Positions 17,563 through 25,855 of a stretch of 64,000 nt of DNA are shown piece by piece. Source of the stretch: Cyclobacteriaceae bacterium. GTDB lineage: Bacteria > Bacteroidota > Bacteroidia > Cytophagales > Cyclobacteriaceae. The DNA lies in NCBI GenBank assembly GCA_022841475.1, contig JALHRJ010000007.1:64675-128674 (forward strand). Reading direction: 5' to 3'. The position numbers were made by a program, and so were the translations under genes. Under the pieces are notes generated by a model. It was not told the DNA's origin. It saw only the letters and a program-made list of their open reading frames with translations, and did no database searches. Within the stretch, counting starts at the first letter, position 1. The number at the start of each line of letters is the position of its first letter.

Positions 17563-18333
17563 ATGAAGGAGATTTTGATTTTTTTCGTTGCCCATTGGTA
17601 TCTGTCCTTATTCTTCCAGACTTTTTTCCTGCATCGTTACGCTGCTCATAAAGCGTTTACCATGAATAAGTTCACCGAAAAGGTGGTGTACATTCTTACC
17701 TGGATTTTTCAAGGCTCAAATTATTTAAGTCCCTATGGCTATGGTGTTATGCATCGCATGCACCACGCTTTTGCGGATACAGAAAACGATCCACATTCAC
17801 CAAAATATGATGAAACCATCTGGAATATGATGTGGAAAACTAAAACCATCTACTCCGATATCGCTAATAAAAGAATAGTAGTGGAAAAACGCTTTACGGA
17901 TGGGGTACCTGACTGGATAGCTTTTGATAAGTTCGCCAGATCGTGGCCATCACGGCTATTCTGGGGTGCTCTCTATGTAGGGTTCTATTTTCAGTTTGCT
18001 GCCTATTGGTGGTTATGGCTGTTACTACCGGTTCATTTTCTGATGAGCCCCATTCACGGTGCCATAATTAATTGGTTTGCCCATAAATATGGTTATAGAA
18101 ACTTCCCTGTGGGGGATACCTCAAGGAACTTCCTTCCGGTTGATTTCTTAATGATGGGTGAGAGTTATCACAATAATCACCATAAGTTTGGATCAAGAGC
18201 CAATTTCGGAGGCATCCGCTGGCATGAAATTGATCCTACCTACTTAGTAATCCGATTGTTAGATAAAATGAAGATTATCCGAATTACGCAGCAAAAGGAA
18301 GTGAGTTTTGAGCGGGTAAAACGGGCTGCGTAA
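17563..18333 (+). CDS. Membrane fatty acid desaturase (acyl-CoA delta-9 type)
   Basis: A 256-residue integral membrane di-iron enzyme that puts double bonds into acyl chains. The three histidine boxes are visible: HRYAAH (about residue 24), HRMHHAFADTENDPHSP (about 68) and ESYHNNHH (about 207). Four hydrophobic helices surround them. It lacks a fused cytochrome b5 domain, so electrons must come from another protein. It lies just upstream of two cold-shock genes. Membrane unsaturation and cold shock often go together, but shared regulation is inference. Confidence 0.9.
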   Translation: MKEILIFFVAHWYLSLFFQTFFLHRYAAHKAFTMNKFTEKVVYILTWIFQGSNYLSPYGYGVMHRMHHAFADTENDPHSPKYDETIWNMMWKTKTIYSDIANKRIVVEKRFTDGVPDWIAFDKFARSWPSRLFWGALYVGFYFQFAAYWWLWLLLPVHFLMSPIHGAIINWFAHKYGYRNFPVGDTSRNFLPVDFLMMGESYHNNHHKFGSRANFGGIRWHEIDPTYLVIRLLDKMKIIRITQQKEVSFERVKRAA

Positions 18334-18363
18334 GAGAAAAGGTGGTAATTCAATTTTAATGAG

Positions 18364-18371
18364 TACCTTTG
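18364..18371 (+). promoter_or_regulatory. Putative -7 element of the first cold-shock gene
   Basis: TACCTTTG fits TAnnTTTG and lies 24 bases before the ATG. A clear TTG at the -33 position is not seen. The 5' leader shares the TTTTAACAAATCA-like segment with the second cold-shock gene. Confidence 0.45.
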
Positions 18372-18395
18372 TTCATTAATTTTTAACAAATCATA

Positions 18396-18590
18396 ATGAA
18401 ACAAGGAACAGTAAAATTTTTTAACGAAACCAAAGGATTCGGTTTTGTAAGTGAAACGTCCACAGGACAAGAGTATTTCGTACACGCATCAGGTCTTGTA
18501 GATCAGATTCGCGAAAACGATGCTATCACCTTCGAATTGAAGGAAGGAAAGAAAGGTTTGAATGCAGTAAACGTTCGCGTGACTAATTAA
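18396..18590 (+). CDS. Cold-shock domain protein (first of a tandem pair)
   Basis: A 64-residue OB-fold nucleic-acid chaperone. The RNP1 motif KGFGFVSE and RNP2 motif EYFVHASG are both present. It differs from the next gene (18768-18962) by only a handful of residues, so this is a recent tandem duplication kept with separate promoters and terminators. The protein binds single-stranded RNA or DNA and probably melts secondary structure. It ends with its own terminator at 18610-18639. Confidence 0.95.
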   Translation: MKQGTVKFFNETKGFGFVSETSTGQEYFVHASGLVDQIRENDAITFELKEGKKGLNAVNVRVTN

Positions 18591-18609
18591 TAAACTAATT
18601 TTTTCATCA

Positions 18610-18639
18610 AAGCCACCTCGTTTCGGGGTGGCTTTTTTG
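18610..18639 (+). terminator. Intrinsic terminator of the first cold-shock gene
   Basis: Perfect stem AAGCCACC and GGTGGCTT around a short loop, followed by a run of T residues. Confidence 0.85.
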
Positions 18640-18706
18640 TTGCCTGAAATGCCAACTCACAATAGTATTCCCAAGTTATTGCCCAGGAGGGGGCCTTATT
18701 CATCGG

Positions 18707-18740
18707 TTTCTGGGATTTTCAATATTAATGCCTATCTTTG
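18707..18740 (+). promoter_or_regulatory. Promoter of the second cold-shock gene
   Basis: TTTC (18707-18710) and TATCTTTG (18733-18740), 22 bases apart, approximate the TTTG/TAnnTTTG consensus. The ATG follows after 27 bases, with a leader resembling that of the first copy. Confidence 0.55.
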
Positions 18741-18767
18741 CCCATTAAAATTTTATAACAAATCACA

Positions 18768-18962
18768 ATGAAAGAAGGAACAGTAAAATTCTTTAACGAA
18801 ACCAAAGGATTCGGTTTTGTAAAAGAGACATCCACAGGTCAAGAGTATTTCGTACATGTTTCCGGTCTTGTTGACCAGATCCGTGAAAACGACTCAATCA
18901 CGTTTGAGCTGAAGGAAGGAAAAAAAGGTTTGAATGCAGTCAACGTTCGCGTTGCTAACTAA
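18768..18962 (+). CDS. Cold-shock domain protein (second of a tandem pair)
   Basis: A 64-residue cold-shock protein nearly identical to the first copy, with RNP1 KGFGFVKE and RNP2 EYFVHVSG. The changes include S to K after RNP1 and A to V in RNP2, either of which could tune RNA binding. It has its own -7 element and its own terminator (18982-19009), so the pair can be regulated separately. Confidence 0.95.
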   Translation: MKEGTVKFFNETKGFGFVKETSTGQEYFVHVSGLVDQIRENDSITFELKEGKKGLNAVNVRVAN

Positions 18963-18981
18963 TACAACTATTTTTTCAGAC

Positions 18982-19009
18982 AAAAGCCCCGTTAATCGGG
19001 GCTTTTTTG
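18982..19009 (+). terminator. Intrinsic terminator of the second cold-shock gene
   Basis: Perfect 10-base stem AAAAGCCCCG and CGGGGCTTTT with loop TTAAT, followed by T residues. Confidence 0.88.
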
Positions 19010-19093
19010 TTTTAGGACCTACTGGTTTATAATAAGATTATTCTAATTTTATTTTATAAGAAAGATCAAACCCCTCTACAAGTTCCCTCCCGC

Positions 19094-19834
19094 ATGAACC
19101 AGTACCTATCCATAATCAATTCCAGAACAGCTTTTGCCCTGGCTATTTCCTTATTGGTTTCTCATATAACCTTTACATTCAGTTTTCAATATAACTATGA
19201 CCTTTCCCTCATCAGTATAGCCATCATTTTTCCACTTGTGTTTACTATTCGCAGTGCATTTCGCAGACGTGAAAAAGCACTCGAGTATTTATCTCGATTT
19301 AAAGCCGGTCTTATCACCGTGGATCATTGCTTTCAGGAAAACAAAAAAATGGAGGATGTGAAAAAACAAGAGATTCAACAAACCATCAGGAATATTACAG
19401 TTACTATGGTCGACTACCTCGGAACAAAAACCTGCCCAAAAGAAAAACTTACGGATGAGATCGGCAAAATTTTTCTTTTCATCAAAGCAAACTCCGAGAC
19501 TATTGGCAATGGCACTGCCTTAAAAATCTTTCGGTTCATGAAAGATGTATATGACAGTGCTGAAAATATTATGGCGGTGAACCAACATCGAACACCCATT
19601 GCCATCCGTGCCTACTGCCTGATCTTTATTTACATTTATCCTATCATCTATACGCCCGCCTTATATAATAAATTACATGATGGCATTTCGTTGAACGAAT
19701 CCTGGATGGTTTATGCGTTGTCAGCCATCTCTACCTTCATTCTCATTTCACTTTATAATGTGCAGGATCAGATGGAGAACCCCTTTGATCAACATGGCCT
19801 GGATGATATTCGGTTGAATGATTTCCGTCTTTAA
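19094..19834 (+). CDS. Bestrophin-like membrane protein
   Basis: The 246 residues have two hydrophobic helices near the N-terminus (about 12-55) and two near the C-terminus (about 172-225). Between lies a soluble helical region rich in Lys and Glu. The segment FPLVFTIRSAFRRREKALEYL after the first pair, and the ending DQMENPFDQHGLDDIRLNDF, recall the bestrophin family of anion channels, whose C-termini carry a similar NPF-acidic tail. The assignment is by pattern only. The Pycsar-type effector gene begins 49 bases downstream on the same strand, so the two are probably co-transcribed. Confidence 0.55.
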   Translation: MNQYLSIINSRTAFALAISLLVSHITFTFSFQYNYDLSLISIAIIFPLVFTIRSAFRRREKALEYLSRFKAGLITVDHCFQENKKMEDVKKQEIQQTIRNITVTMVDYLGTKTCPKEKLTDEIGKIFLFIKANSETIGNGTALKIFRFMKDVYDSAENIMAVNQHRTPIAIRAYCLIFIYIYPIIYTPALYNKLHDGISLNESWMVYALSAISTFILISLYNVQDQMENPFDQHGLDDIRLNDFRL

Positions 19835-19883
19835 TTCTTATGGATAGAAGCGGTTATTATTAAATAATAGTACATTTATTTTT

Positions 19884-20444
19884 ATGGACATAAAACCACC
19901 CAAAAAGAAAAAGCCGGGTCGTGGCAGAGAAACACTTTTCCGGTCTACCTATCAAAATCAGAGCAACCTCATTCAGATGGCTGATAACAAAGCCAACATT
20001 ATCATCAGTATAAACACGATGATCATCTCCTCCATTATTGCCATTACAGGCTATGGCGCAGTGGCGGGTAAAATCGATACGTATGAAGCAAGTGTGATTA
20101 TACCAATTGTAATGATTATGCTCTCTTGCCTGGTCTCAGTAATCTTCGCCATTCAGGCTGCTCGGCCAAAATTGATTACAGCGAAGGCAGAGGGTGGCGG
20201 AATGCAAAAGTCGAGCTTATTATTTTTTGGTGTTATCGCCAGCCACACCCAACAATCCTACTTACAGGAAATGAAAAACCTGCTTGACTCGGAAACGGAT
20301 CTCTATGAACACATGACCGTTGATTTGTTTAATCAAGGACGTATTCTCAAGCGTAAATACAATTTGCTTGTATATGCCTACCAGGTTTTTATGTTTGGTT
20401 TTATATTTAGCGTGTTAGTCTTCCTGGGATTTCTGGCTTTCTAA
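19884..20444 (+). CDS. Stand-alone Pycsar-type transmembrane effector (DUF5706-like)
   Basis: This 186-residue protein matches the Pycsar effector membrane domain. It has a basic lead, then FRSTYQNQSNLIQMADNKAN with the conserved ADNKAN block, two helices (IIISINTMIISSIIAITGYG and VIIPIVMIMLSCLVSVIFAI), the AARPK turn, LLFFG, a helical region, and a C-terminal helix ending LAF. In known Pycsar systems such proteins respond to cyclic UMP or CMP made by a partner cyclase and damage the membrane. In Bacteroidota the domain is often fused to an HD domain, which is absent here. No cyclase gene is adjacent. It could be an orphan effector, or a house-keeping relative working with the bestrophin-like neighbour. 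Confidence 0.75.
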   Translation: MDIKPPKKKKPGRGRETLFRSTYQNQSNLIQMADNKANIIISINTMIISSIIAITGYGAVAGKIDTYEASVIIPIVMIMLSCLVSVIFAIQAARPKLITAKAEGGGMQKSSLLFFGVIASHTQQSYLQEMKNLLDSETDLYEHMTVDLFNQGRILKRKYNLLVYAYQVFMFGFIFSVLVFLGFLAF

Positions 20445-20461
20445 AAACCCGCAACAAGAAT

Positions 20462-20869
20462 TCAGGGGTTACGGTTTGCAAAAACCAGACATGCTACGAA
20501 TGATTGTATTACCCCATACGCTACCCACGTAAATACCATAAGGGCTGAAATGTTAATTGCGCTGAAGGTAAGCGAGAGCACGGGTATAATGGCGACCAAT
20601 CCATAGGAAACTGCCACTTTGTAGGCTCTTGGAATCAGTGACCCTGAAAATATCTCTTTCGAGATTTCCCAAAACCAGAACATCGCAGCACTCAATATAA
20701 AGGGGTGCACATAAAACAATAGATCGGTTTGGAAGGAGTTGGATCGGAATACCGGATTGTAATATTCCTCCATCAGTGCAGGGAAGAAATAAATAAATCC
20801 ATACAAAAGGCCTACACTCACAATGAGTACCAATACGCCTGCAAGCAGAATTGTAATTAAATTTTTCAT
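20462..20869 (-). CDS. Four-helix hypothetical membrane protein
   Basis: About 135 residues from the Met at 20869 (MKNLITILLAG). The upstream Met at 20887 would add six non-conserved residues. Four hydrophobic helices are seen, with a periplasmic or cytoplasmic loop containing FPALMEEYYNPVFRSNSFQT. The family is not recognised. It is convergent with the Pycsar-like gene and divergent from nifJ. No motif gives a function. Confidence 0.6.
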   Translation of the reverse strand: MKNLITILLAGVLVLIVSVGLLYGFIYFFPALMEEYYNPVFRSNSFQTDLLFYVHPFILSAAMFWFWEISKEIFSGSLIPRAYKVAVSYGLVAIIPVLSLTFSAINISALMVFTWVAYGVIQSFVACLVFANRNP

Positions 20870-21022
20870 GATTGTGTGTTTTGTCAAAATTAGCTACTAA
20901 CAAGTTATTAGTTTCATGATCAGCATCAATACAGAAACTGACAAAAATCATGAATCACGCTGACACATGACAGTACGCGGGGTTTTTCATTGGGCTAATT
21001 TTCCACTATAAAATTAAGCCAC

Positions 21023-24000
21023 ATGAAAAATCAACCAGTATATATCAATACAGACGGAAATTCAGCGGTTGCCAACATCGCCTACGCTTTTAGCGAAGTG
21101 GCGGCTATTTATCCCATCACACCTTCTTCCGATATGGGAGAGAAAGCGGATGCCTGGTCGGCTGAAGGCCGAAAGAATATTTTTGGCGAACGGGTTGATG
21201 TTGTGCAAATGCAATCGGAAGCGGGTGCAGCAGGCGCGATACACGGGGCCTTAACGGGTGGAGCCATGGCGACTACGTTCACAGCTTCGCAAGGCTTAAT
21301 GCTCATGGTGCCCAACATGTTTAAGATTGCTGGCGAAATGATTCCTACAGTTTTTCACGTTTCGGCTCGTTCATTGGCTTGTCAGGCACTCTCCATTTTT
21401 GGCGATCACTCGGATGTGATGGCTACCCGCGGAACGGGCTTTGCTATGCTGGCATCGGGCAACGTGCAGGAAGCACAAGACCTTGCTGTGGTTTCGCATC
21501 TGGCCACATTGGAAGCCCAGATTCCATTCCTTCACTTTTTTGATGGCTTCCGCACCTCACACTCGATCCAAAAAATTATTCCGATTGAATATTCTGTTTT
21601 GCTGGAAATGCTGGAGATGAAGTATGTAGAAGCCTTCCGTAAGCAGGCATTAAAGCCAGAAGCGCCTATGTGTAAAGTAGGAGCACAAAATCCGGATGTG
21701 TATTTCCAGGGCCGCGAAACTGTCAATAAATATTATGATGCCTGTCCTTCTATTGTAAAGAAATACATGAAGTTGTTTGCTGAGAAAACAGGGCGCACCT
21801 ATAAACTCTATGAATACGTGGGTGATCCAAAGGCAACTAAAATAATCATCTCAATGGGTTCTTCGATTGAAACTATTGAAGAGACGATCAATTACCTGAA
21901 CAAGAAAGGCGAGAAGGTTGGGGCTATTAAAGTAAGATTGTACCGACCTTTTGCGCTCGAAGATTTTCTGGAAGTGATTCCGGCCAGTGTAAAGAAAATC
22001 GTAGTGCTCGATCGCACCAAAGAACCCGGCTCATTGGGTGAACCACTGTTCCTGGATGTTGTAGCAGCTTTACGCACACGCAAGGATATTCATATCATTG
22101 GTGGCCGGTATGGTTTATCCTCCAAAGAGTTTACACCTTCTATGGTTAAGGCCGTGTTTGATCATCTTGAAAATAATGGCTGGCATGGATTTACGGTAGG
22201 CATCAACGATGATGTTACCAACCTTTCTATTCCGGTAAAAGAAGACATTGATACAGAACAGGAGGGAATTGTTCGCTGCAAATTCTGGGGCTATGGATCT
22301 GATGGGACGGTAAGCGCCAACAAAAATTCCATCAAAATCATTGGTGAAAGTACGGATCTATTCGTGCAAGGATATTTCCAATATGACTCCAACAAATCCG
22401 GTGGGTACACCGTGTCTCATTTGCGCTTTGGTAAGAAACCCATTCAATCAGAGTATTTATTAAACAAAGTTGACTTCGTGGCGCTGCACCGTCCGCAATA
22501 CATCGGGCAGTATGATATTCTCGAAGGCATTACCGAAGGCGGCACGTTCCTGATTAATAGCAGTCAGAAACCTGAGAATATTTTCAGACTATTCACCCGC
22601 GACATGCAGGAAACAATCTGGAAGAAAAAAATCAAAGTGTTTGCTATTGATGCTTCGAAAATTGCAAAGAGCGTTGGGCTAGGGGGCCGCATTAATTCAG
22701 TGATGCAAACGGCCTTCTTCAAAGTTTCTGGTGTGGTGCCTGAAGCCGAAGCAATCGCGCTTATTAAAAAATATATTGAAAAACAATTTGCACGCAAAGG
22801 ACAAGAAATAGTTGAAATGAACTGGAAGGCGATTGATGTCACCTGCGCTTCTATTGTTGAAGTTCCTATTCCAATAACCGCTGAAAAGTTTGCTGACATC
22901 ACCGATGTTGTACCTCCTGATGCAGATGATTATGCAAAATTGGTTGTAGATCCAATCTTACGTTTGAAAGGCGACACCATACCAGTTTCCAGAATGCCAT
23001 TAAATGGTGCTATCCCAACGGGAACCAAGAAACTGGAATATCGCAATGTGCCCGGTAATCCTGCTACATGGATCGACAAGCTTTCTTTTGTTCCAGAGCC
23101 GTACATCGCTGAACCATACATCGAATATCCTCCAAGCTGCTCTGGTTGTGGTGAAGTACCCTACATCCATTTGGTAACACAACTTTATGGTGATCGGATG
23201 TTGATTGCCAACGCAACGGGTTGTACATCCATCTATGGTGGCACCTTCCCAGCTACTCCGTATACAAAAGATAAAAATGGCCGCGGTCCTGCCTGGGCAA
23301 ACTCGCTCTTTGAAGACAATGCCGAATTTGGTTTTGGAATGCGGATGGCTGTTGATTCTAATCGCAAGCAATTAAAAACAAATGTGCAGGCGTTATTACC
23401 ATTACTTAATAATGCTCACCTAAGAACTGCATTAGATCGGGGATTGGTACTTTTCGATAGTGTGACCCGTGAAGCGCGCGAACATGCAGATTTGATCAAA
23501 GGTTTGTTGGCTGAAGAACACAAACGCAGTGCTGGTAATAAAGAGGTTCGGATCCTTTTAGATAAGGTCGTTGAACTGCAAGATTATTTTGTAGACAAGA
23601 GTGTTTGGATTTTTGGTGGCGATGGCTGGGCGTATGACATTGGCTTTGGAGGCTTAGATCACGTAATGGCTTCTAATAAAAATGTAAACATACTCGTGAT
23701 GGATACAGAAGTATATTCCAACACAGGTGGTCAGGCTTCGAAAGCAACACCACGTGGTGCGGTTGCCAAGTTTGCATCGGATGGTAAGAAGCTGGGTAAG
23801 AAAAACCTTGGCTTGATGATGACCACCTATGGCAATGCATATGTGGCTGTGGTTAATATGGGTATGGATCGTGAAAAAACGGCACTTGCCTTCGTGGAAG
23901 CTGAAAAGCATAAAGGTCCATCCATCATCATCGCTTATTCACCTTGCATCGCCCATGGCTATGATATGAAGTTTGCTAAGAAGCAATCTGAGAAAGCGGT

Positions 24001-24244
24001 GAAGAGCGGTTACTGGCCTATGTACCGGTTCAATCCGGATCTTAGAGCGGAAGGCAAAAATCCATTTATGTGGGATGTGCCCGCCACCGAAGATGTTGTT
24101 TCATTTAATGATTACCTCGAAGAAGAGATTCGTTACAAGACACTCAATTTTTCGCATCCCAATGAAGCAGCCCGACTCAATGAACTGGCGAAGAAAGACA
24201 ACGAACTCCGGTTTAAAGATATAAAGCACTTATCGGAATCATAA
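21023..24244 (+). CDS. nifJ: Pyruvate:ferredoxin/flavodoxin oxidoreductase lacking the internal ferredoxin domain
   Basis: A 1073-residue one-chain enzyme that converts pyruvate and CoA to acetyl-CoA and CO2 with thiamine diphosphate. The pyruvate domain is seen in YPITPSSDMGEKADAW and the TPP-binding part in FGGDGWAYDIGFGGLDH and VYSNTGGQASKATP. The four Cys of the cluster next to TPP are all present: C706, C709 (CSGCGEVPY), C734 (NATGCTSI) and C975 (YSPCIAHG). Usual one-chain enzymes are about 1170-1200 residues and carry two further [4Fe-4S] clusters in a ferredoxin-like domain just before CxGCGE. Here GTKKLEYRNVPGNPATW (about 667) passes into CSGCGE in about 35 residues with no Cys motif. 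It leads a long operon with a flavodoxin and Rnf. Confidence 0.95.
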   Translation: MKNQPVYINTDGNSAVANIAYAFSEVAAIYPITPSSDMGEKADAWSAEGRKNIFGERVDVVQMQSEAGAAGAIHGALTGGAMATTFTASQGLMLMVPNMFKIAGEMIPTVFHVSARSLACQALSIFGDHSDVMATRGTGFAMLASGNVQEAQDLAVVSHLATLEAQIPFLHFFDGFRTSHSIQKIIPIEYSVLLEMLEMKYVEAFRKQALKPEAPMCKVGAQNPDVYFQGRETVNKYYDACPSIVKKYMKLFAEKTGRTYKLYEYVGDPKATKIIISMGSSIETIEETINYLNKKGEKVGAIKVRLYRPFALEDFLEVIPASVKKIVVLDRTKEPGSLGEPLFLDVVAALRTRKDIHIIGGRYGLSSKEFTPSMVKAVFDHLENNGWHGFTVGINDDVTNLSIPVKEDIDTEQEGIVRCKFWGYGSDGTVSANKNSIKIIGESTDLFVQGYFQYDSNKSGGYTVSHLRFGKKPIQSEYLLNKVDFVALHRPQYIGQYDILEGITEGGTFLINSSQKPENIFRLFTRDMQETIWKKKIKVFAIDASKIAKSVGLGGRINSVMQTAFFKVSGVVPEAEAIALIKKYIEKQFARKGQEIVEMNWKAIDVTCASIVEVPIPITAEKFADITDVVPPDADDYAKLVVDPILRLKGDTIPVSRMPLNGAIPTGTKKLEYRNVPGNPATWIDKLSFVPEPYIAEPYIEYPPSCSGCGEVPYIHLVTQLYGDRMLIANATGCTSIYGGTFPATPYTKDKNGRGPAWANSLFEDNAEFGFGMRMAVDSNRKQLKTNVQALLPLLNNAHLRTALDRGLVLFDSVTREAREHADLIKGLLAEEHKRSAGNKEVRILLDKVVELQDYFVDKSVWIFGGDGWAYDIGFGGLDHVMASNKNVNILVMDTEVYSNTGGQASKATPRGAVAKFASDGKKLGKKNLGLMMTTYGNAYVAVVNMGMDREKTALAFVEAEKHKGPSIIIAYSPCIAHGYDMKFAKKQSEKAVKSGYWPMYRFNPDLRAEGKNPFMWDVPATEDVVSFNDYLEEEIRYKTLNFSHPNEAARLNELAKKDNELRFKDIKHLSES

Positions 24245-24264
24245 ACCACTAAACGAAATCAATC

Positions 24265-25308
24265 ATGGTCGATTTAAAAACGAAATACTGCGGACTCACA
24301 TTAAAGAATCCAATCGTAGTGGGTGCCAGCAACCTGGTGTCGGACACAGACAACCTGGTAAAACTTGAGAAAGCGGGGGCTGCTGCAATCGTCTACAAAT
24401 CTTTGTTTGAAGAGCAGATTCAGTTAGAATCTCTTGAAATGGAGAATAAGCATGACACCTACAGTAATTGGGATGCAGAACATGACTCATTTTTTCCAAA
24501 ACTGAAACATGGCGGACCAGCCGAGCATTTGCTTCGCTTGCGTCAGGCACGCAATGCAATATCTATTCCACTGATCGGCAGTTTGAATTGTGTTTATCGC
24601 GATACCTGGGTAGAGTATGCTGAGAAGATGGCGGAAACAGGAATTGATGCATTGGAGCTAAATTTTTATACCAGTGAAGTTGGCTTTGAAACAGATGGTG
24701 CTGCTCTTGTAAATGAACAGCTGGAAGTATTAAAAAGCGTTACTAAGTCTATCCGCATTCCGGTTATTGTAAAGCTTAGTCCTTTTTATACTAATACTTT
24801 GTCGGTAATTTCAAAGATGGATAAAGCGGGTGCTAAAGGGTTTGTTTTGTTTAACCGATTGTTTCAACCGGACATAGATATAGACAAAGAAATTCACCAT
24901 TACCCTTACAATTTCAGTAGTGAAAATGATAACCGGCTTGCCTTGCGCTATGCTGGATTGTTGTATAGCAACATTGATGCATCCATTATCAGTAACACTG
25001 GAATCTTAAGTGGCAACGATGTAATTAAGATGTTGCTGGCCGGGGCCGATGCGGTGCAGGTGGTAAGTGCCATTTATAAGCGCGGTATTCATGTGATAGA
25101 AACAATGCTGCATGAAATTGAAGCCTGGATGGAAAAGAAAAAATATCCATCCATCAATGAATTTAAAGGCCGATTATCCAAAGAAAATATGATTGATCCC
25201 TTCTCGTACAAACGCGCGCAATATGTAGACATATTAATGCGCTCTGAAATTTTTATGCAATATCATCCCAAGCGGGGCGAATTGCATGACGAACGGGAAG
25301 ACATTTAA
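24265..25308 (+). CDS. Dihydroorotate dehydrogenase-like flavoprotein
   Basis: The 347 residues form a TIM barrel of the dihydroorotate dehydrogenase family. LKNPIVVGASNL at the N-terminus is the usual first strand and FMN-phosphate region, and IVKLSPF is the Lys strand. The later NTGILSGNDVIKMLLAGADAVQVVSA stands where the phosphate-binding glycines lie. The catalytic loop is unusual (ALELNFYTSEV), without the common NxSCPN motif, so classical pyrimidine function is doubtful. Such DHOD-like genes often follow nifJ. Position 20 bases after nifJ in an electron-transfer operon suggests a redox role, which is inference. Confidence 0.8.
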   Translation: MVDLKTKYCGLTLKNPIVVGASNLVSDTDNLVKLEKAGAAAIVYKSLFEEQIQLESLEMENKHDTYSNWDAEHDSFFPKLKHGGPAEHLLRLRQARNAISIPLIGSLNCVYRDTWVEYAEKMAETGIDALELNFYTSEVGFETDGAALVNEQLEVLKSVTKSIRIPVIVKLSPFYTNTLSVISKMDKAGAKGFVLFNRLFQPDIDIDKEIHHYPYNFSSENDNRLALRYAGLLYSNIDASIISNTGILSGNDVIKMLLAGADAVQVVSAIYKRGIHVIETMLHEIEAWMEKKKYPSINEFKGRLSKENMIDPFSYKRAQYVDILMRSEIFMQYHPKRGELHDEREDI

Positions 25309-25337
25309 TAAACACAAAACTTAAAATTTTTAATACT

Positions 25338-25847
25338 ATGGCAACCATTGGAATCTTTTACGGCTCAACCGAAGGCAATACCGAGCGAGTGGTAACACAA
25401 ATTCAAACTCAGTTGGGAGGCGAATCGGTAGCAGCGCTCCACAATGTCAACTCGGCTACAGCCGATGACATGCAACCTTATCAATACCTGATTTTGGCTT
25501 GTCCTACCTGGGAGATTGGACAGTTACAGGAAGACTGGGATACCTTTATTGATGAGCTGGCAGATGTTGATTATGCGGGTAAGAAAGTCGCTTATGTGGG
25601 ATTAGGCGATGCCGATGGCTACCCGGATACGTTTATCGATGCACCCGGCATTATCCACGAACGAATTAAAGACAAGGGAGTTACCGTAGTAGGTCAATGG
25701 CCTACGGAGGGCTATAACTTCGAAGCTTCCAAGAGTGTGATCGATGGAAAATTTCTGGGCTTAGTAATCGATGAAGACAATCAAAAGGATTTAACGGCCG
25801 GCCGTATTGAAAAGTGGGTGGCTATTATTAAACCAGAATTTCAATAA
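25338..25847 (+). CDS. fld: Long-chain flavodoxin
   Basis: A 169-residue FMN electron carrier. The phosphate loop is IFYGSTEGNTERV. The isoalloxazine-contact loops are PTWEIGQLQEDWD (with Trp) and GLGDADGYPDTFIDA. The long-chain insertion lies in about residues 118-140 (PTEGYNFEASKSV). It is embedded 30 bases after the DHOD-like gene and two genes after nifJ, so it very likely accepts electrons from the oxidoreductase and passes them to Rnf or to biosynthetic reductases. Confidence 0.92.
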   Translation: MATIGIFYGSTEGNTERVVTQIQTQLGGESVAALHNVNSATADDMQPYQYLILACPTWEIGQLQEDWDTFIDELADVDYAGKKVAYVGLGDADGYPDTFIDAPGIIHERIKDKGVTVVGQWPTEGYNFEASKSVIDGKFLGLVIDEDNQKDLTAGRIEKWVAIIKPEFQ

Positions 25848-25855
25848 TTAAAGAC

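Noticed and set aside
19884..20444. A full Pycsar defence operon
   Set aside because: No cyclase gene is near the effector, so only an orphan effector-like gene is claimed.
20553..20951. Second minus-strand frame over the four-helix membrane protein
   Set aside because: Composition is not membrane-like or domain-like, while the other frame has clear helices.
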